DNA from: Rubrivivax sp.
GTDB lineage: Bacteria; Pseudomonadota; Gammaproteobacteria; Burkholderiales; Burkholderiaceae_C
Reading direction: 5' to 3'
NCBI GenBank assembly: GCA_022842595.1
Contig: JALHPF010000012.1
Span: 101,358-144,242, forward strand
DNA length: 42,885 bases
Shown here: piece after piece, positions 39,712 to 42,885 of the stretch
Position numbering within the stretch: the first letter of the stretch is position 1
Layout of the letters: each line of letters starts with the position of its first letter
Made by a program: the position numbers and the translations under genes
Notes under the pieces: model-generated
Databases searched by the model: none
Seen by the model: the letters and a program-made list of their open reading frames with translations, nothing else
Told to the model about the DNA's origin: nothing

Positions 39712-40977
39712 TCAACCGCCTCTTCGCATCATGTCGAAGAAGTCGTGGTTGTTCTTGGTGGCCTTCATCTTTTCCAGGATGAATTCCATCGCCTCGATCT
39801 CGTCCATCGGGTAGAGCAGTTTCCGTAGGATCCAGGTCTTCTGCAGGATTTCCGGCTTCAGCAGCAGTTCTTCGCGCCGCGTGCCGCTCTTGTTGATCAG
39901 GATGGAAGGGTAGACGCGCTTCTCGGCCATGCGGCGGTCGAGGTGGATCTCGCAATTGCCGGTGCCCTTGAATTCCTCGTAGATCACCTCGTCCATCTTC
40001 GAGCCGGTGTCGATCAGCGCGGTGCCGATGATGGTGAGCGTGCCACCTTCTTCGGTGTTGCGCGCGGCGCCGAAGAAACGCTTGGGGCGCTGCAGGGCGT
40101 TGGCATCGACACCGCCCGAGAGCACCTTGCCGCTGGAAGGCAGCACGTTGTTGTAGGCACGGGCCAGGCGGGTGATGCTGTCGAGCAGGATCACCACGTC
40201 CTTCTTCATCTCGACCAGGCGCTTGGCGCGCTCGATCACCATCTCTGCCACCTGCACGTGGCGGGCGGCGGGCTCGTCGAAGGTGCTGCTGATGACCTCG
40301 CCGCGCACGGTGCGCAGCATTTCCGTCACTTCTTCAGGCCGCTCGTCGACCAGCAGGACGATCAGGTGCACCTCGGGGTGGTTGGCCACGATCGCGTGCG
40401 CCAGCTGCTGCATCATCACCGTCTTGCCGGTCTTGGGCTGGGCCACGAGCAGGGCGCGCTGGCCTTTGCCGATGGGAGCGACCAGATCGATGATGCGGCT
40501 GGTGATGTTCTCTTCGCCCTTGAAGGCGTCGCGCTCGAGCCTGAACTGTTCCTTCGGGAACAGCGCCGTCAGGTTCTCGAACATGATCTTGTGCTTGCTC
40601 TCCTCGGGCGTGAGGCCGTTCACACGGTCGACCTTCACCAGCGCAAAGTAGCGCTCGCCGTCCTTCGGCACCCGCACTTCGCCTTCCACCAGGTCGCCGG
40701 TGTGCAGGTTGAAGCGGCGGATCTGGCTGGGGCTCAGGTAGATGTCGTCGGTCGACGCCATGTAGCTGGCTTCGATGCTGCGCAGGAAGCCGAAGCCGTC
40801 GGGAAGCACTTCGAGCACGCCGTCGCCGAACACCTGCTCGCCGGCCTTGGCGCGCTTCTTCATGATCGCGAACATCAGTTCCTGCTTGCGCAGGCGGGCG
40901 ACGTTCTCGATCTCCAGCGCTTCGCCCATTTTCAGGAGCTCGGCGACGTGCTGGGCCTTCAGTTCGGACAAGTGCAT
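39712..40977 (-). CDS. rho: transcription termination factor Rho
   Basis: 421-residue hexameric RNA helicase. The N-terminal helix bundle ([20 protein letters not shown]) leads into the cold-shock-like primary RNA site with RNP1 motif DGFGFLR at 60-66. The ATPase domain has the P-loop PKTGKT at 181-186 and Walker [17 protein letters not shown]. The Q-loop region is [13 protein letters not shown] and the R-loop region is [12 protein letters not shown]. It is of the short, insertion-free type. The 180-base gap to trxA contains a 7-bp hairpin (41126-41132 with 41143-41149) without a T-run. Confidence 0.98.
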   Translation of the reverse strand: MHLSELKAQHVAELLKMGEALEIENVARLRKQELMFAIMKKRAKAGEQVFGDGVLEVLPDGFGFLRSIEASYMASTDDIYLSPSQIRRFNLHTGDLVEGEVRVPKDGERYFALVKVDRVNGLTPEESKHKIMFENLTALFPKEQFRLERDAFKGEENITSRIIDLVAPIGKGQRALLVAQPKTGKTVMMQQLAHAIVANHPEVHLIVLLVDERPEEVTEMLRTVRGEVISSTFDEPAARHVQVAEMVIERAKRLVEMKKDVVILLDSITRLARAYNNVLPSSGKVLSGGVDANALQRPKRFFGAARNTEEGGTLTIIGTALIDTGSKMDEVIYEEFKGTGNCEIHLDRRMAEKRVYPSILINKSGTRREELLLKPEILQKTWILRKLLYPMDEIEAMEFILEKMKATKNNHDFFDMMRRGG

Positions 40978-41157
40978 GGGGCGGCACCCTTCGGATGCGG
41001 TTCGGCCGGCGTGCTGAGCACGCGGGCCTTGGCGTAGAACGCTGGTGATGTGGTGCCGGAGCCCCGCTGTGTGGTCTTGCGAGCCGGTGGGTCCGGCGAA
41101 GACAAACGCGGGGTGGCGGGTCAGGCGGTGGCCGGAAATCCAGCCACCGTTGCCGAA

Positions 41158-41487
41158 TTATAGATGACCGTCGATGAAGGCGGTAAGTTGCGCCTTGGGC
41201 AATGCCCCCACCTTGGTGGCAGCCAGTTCGCCGCCCTTGAACAGCATCAGCGTGGGAATGCCGCGGATGCCGAACTTCGCCGGGATGGCGGTGTTCTCGT
41301 CGACGTTCATCTTCACGATCTGCAGCCGGCCTTCGTAGGCCTTCGACACTTCTTCCAGGATCGGGGCGATGGCCTTGCAAGGGCCGCACCATTCAGCCCA
41401 GTAGTCGACCAGGACCGGGGTGTCCGCTGCCAGCACGTCGGTGTCGAACGAGTCGTCGGTGATGTGTTTGATCAGATCGCTGCTCAT
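41158..41487 (-). CDS. trxA: thioredoxin 1
   Basis: 109 residues. The active site is WCGPC with Cys34 and Cys37, and the cis-proline loop is [12 protein letters not shown]. The size and the sequence [18 protein letters not shown] are those of cytosolic thioredoxin, the general disulfide reductase kept reduced by TrxB. The ATG at 41487 (with AAAGG upstream) is preferred to one at 41502. It precedes rho on the same strand, the usual trxA-rho order. Its upstream region is shared with the divergent pseudokinase-HDOD gene. Confidence 0.97.
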   Translation of the reverse strand: MSSDLIKHITDDSFDTDVLAADTPVLVDYWAEWCGPCKAIAPILEEVSKAYEGRLQIVKMNVDENTAIPAKFGIRGIPTLMLFKGGELAATKVGALPKAQLTAFIDGHL

Positions 41488-41600
41488 GGGAGCCTTTCGC
41501 ATTTCGCGCGGGGTCTTCGGCTGCAGCGGGCTTGCCGCAGCGCAACAACAACACGAATTCTGTCACACAGGGCCCGCTCAGCGCGCTTGCCGAACGGGGG

Positions 41601-41629
41601 CCACCGGCTATGGCGGCCATAGCCGGGTG
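41601..41629. repeat. long inverted repeat between trxA and the pseudokinase-HDOD gene
   Basis: CCGGCTATGGC (41604-41614) is followed after one base by its exact complement GCCATAGCCGG (41616-41626). Allowing one extra G, the arms extend outward to CCAC/GTGG (41601-41629). A smaller GGCACG/CGTGCC repeat follows at about 41633-41646. Since the flanking genes diverge, this is not a terminator of either; an operator or a structured leader is more likely. Confidence 0.6.
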
Positions 41630-41715
41630 GCGGGCACGCCCGTGCCGAACTGGCCGGCCATGCGCCCGCTGTTCGCCGCTTCGCCAGCGGCCGGGAAGGA
41701 GTGCAATCCGCTGTC

Positions 41716-42885
41716 ATGGCGCTCAATGCATCTGCACCTTCTGCACCGACGGCTGCTGCCCGGCCGGCGGCGGTGCGCATGTTCGGCCGCCTGCAGCTGC
41801 TGCGCCTGCTCGGCAAGAGCGAGCGCAGCATGGCCTGGCGTGTGCTGGACCCGCGCAGCGGCCAGGAACTGATGCTGGTGCTGCCGCGCTTGCAGCCCGC
41901 CGATGCCGACGCACTGCAGCGCTGGCAGTCGACGATGCGCCAGGCTTCACGCCTGGCCCACCCGGAACTGGCGCCGGTGCTGGAAACCGGCGTGCAGGAT
42001 GGCTGGCCGTACGCGGCCTACGACCTGCGCGACGCCGCGCCCTTGTCCGAACGCCTGTCGGCCAAGGGCTTGCCCGGCCCGGAAGCTGCGCAGCTGATCG
42101 CGCAGGCCCTGCGTGGCCTGGCTTTCGCCCATGAGGCGGGCCTGGCCCACCACGACGTCCAGCCCGGCCTGCTGCTGGTCAGCGACAGCGGTGCGCTGCG
42201 GGTCGCCGGCCTGGGCGTGGCCTGCGAAATGGCCGTCGCCGCCGGTCCCGCCCTGCACCACCACCGCGACGCATCCGAACGCGATGTGCTGGCCACCGGC
42301 GTGCTGCTGCACCTGCTGCTGGCCGGGCAGCCGGCGCTGGACGAGCCCGATATCGGCACCGTCATCGGTCGGCTGCCGCCGCAGGGCCGCGAGATCGTGC
42401 GCCTGCCCTGGACGCTGGCCCAGCCCGTGGCCGACGCGCTGCGTGCCATCGTCAACCGCGCCACCGACCGCCAGGAACGCCAGCGCTACCGCAACGCGCG
42501 CACCCTGCTGCGCGCATTGGAAGGATGGCTGCAGACGGCCGACGGCGGCGACGGCGGCCCGCTGGCGCTGCTGGCCGACCGGCTGCGCACCGCCGGCGTG
42601 CTGCCGGCTTCACCCGGCGCGGCCGAACGCGCGGCGCGCCTGGCGCTGATGGAAAGCCAGCGCACCAACGAGCTGGCCGAAGTGGTGCTGGAAGACCTGG
42701 CCCTGTCGTTCGAACTGCTGCGGCTGGTGAATTCCGCGCAGGTGCGGGGTGCGCAGGTGGCGGGTGCCGGGCCGGTGCTGACGGTGCGCCGCGCCATCGC
42801 CATGCTCGGGCTCGAAGGTGTGCGCCGTGCCGCACTGGCGCTGCGGCCCTGGCCCGGGCCGCTGGCCGAACCCGGCGCCGCGGCG
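41716..42885 (+). CDS. pseudokinase-HDOD fusion protein (5' part; runs off the window)
   Basis: 390 codons are open to the right edge with no stop. Residues 23-270 have the layout of a Ser/Thr protein kinase: glycine-rich-loop region LLGKSERSMAWRVLD, a HPELAPVLETGVQDGWPYAA segment, and the catalytic loop HHDVQPGLLLV (145-155). Key residues are lost: the ATP-anchoring Lys is Val55, the loop Lys is Gln149, the Asn is Leu152 and the DFG is AGLG (164-167). Only the catalytic Asp147 remains. From about 300 an HDOD domain begins (LEDLALSFELLRLVNSAQV, TVRRAIAMLGLEGVRRAALA). The ATG at 41716 follows GGAAGGAG. This is probably a signalling scaffold. Confidence 0.75.
   Translation, partial: MALNASAPSAPTAAARPAAVRMFGRLQLLRLLGKSERSMAWRVLDPRSGQELMLVLPRLQPADADALQRWQSTMRQASRLAHPELAPVLETGVQDGWPYAAYDLRDAAPLSERLSAKGLPGPEAAQLIAQALRGLAFAHEAGLAHHDVQPGLLLVSDSGALRVAGLGVACEMAVAAGPALHHHRDASERDVLATGVLLHLLLAGQPALDEPDIGTVIGRLPPQGREIVRLPWTLAQPVADALRAIVNRATDRQERQRYRNARTLLRALEGWLQTADGGDGGPLALLADRLRTAGVLPASPGAAERAARLALMESQRTNELAEVVLEDLALSFELLRLVNSAQVRGAQVAGAGPVLTVRRAIAMLGLEGVRRAALALRPWPGPLAEPGAAA

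Overview
This is a high-GC chromosomal window from a betaproteobacterium, most likely a member of Burkholderiales in the Rubrivivax/Leptothrix/Ideonella neighbourhood. The placement rests on the strong G/C third-position bias, a contiguous pstSCAB-phoU-phoBR locus, a paa operon that ends in a TetR regulator, the trxA-rho-rpmE2 order and the greA/yhbY/rlmE-ftsH-folP-glmM housekeeping block. I judged this by recognising proteins by eye; no database search was run. I see no insertion sequence, prophage, integrase or CRISPR array. No gap between genes exceeds about 230 bases.

Layout. 1-5.0 kb: the start of an unknown minus-strand gene, an M17 leucyl aminopeptidase, and an ECF sigma factor with a one-pass membrane protein (probable anti-sigma) divergent from an exported von Willebrand A-domain protein. 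5.0-11.9 kb: a phenylacetate (paa) operon, paaG-I-K-A-B-C-D-E-R, with a near-perfect 28-bp palindrome just before paaG. 11.8-13.5 kb: two minus-strand genes, one a conserved-looking unknown with a degenerate HNH-like core, the other VanZ-like. 13.6-17.7 kb: tRNA-Thr(CGT) with a strong terminator, then surE-pcm-nlpD-rlmD, where rpoS is missing from its usual place after nlpD. 17.7-19.0 kb: a Bax-inhibitor-1 membrane protein and a GlcG/HbpS-like protein. 19.1-24.6 kb: carA-carB-greA and a DUF4149-like membrane protein. 24.6-30.1 kb: yhbY, then rlmE-ftsH-folP-glmM, with a heat-shock-type promoter before ftsH. 30.2-37.5 kb: a fasciclin-domain lipoprotein divergent from the phosphate locus pstS-C-A-B-phoU-phoB-phoR, with Pho boxes facing both ways. 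37.5-39.3 kb: a multi-pass membrane glycosyltransferase-like protein. 39.3-41.5 kb: rpmE2, rho and trxA on the minus strand. 41.7 kb to the end: the first 390 codons of a pseudokinase-HDOD fusion.

How the genes work together. The paa genes encode activation (PaaK), ring epoxidation (PaaABCDE), isomerisation (PaaG) and thioester rescue (PaaI), with PaaR as probable local repressor. The later beta-oxidation-like genes (paaF, H, J, Z) are not here. The pst/pho block holds phosphate uptake, its sensor kinase, its response regulator and the PhoU brake in one array. Most of the rest is core metabolism and stress or RNA housekeeping. The least explained items are the HNH-like unknown protein, the sigma/vWA module, the pseudokinase-HDOD protein and several strong inverted repeats between genes.
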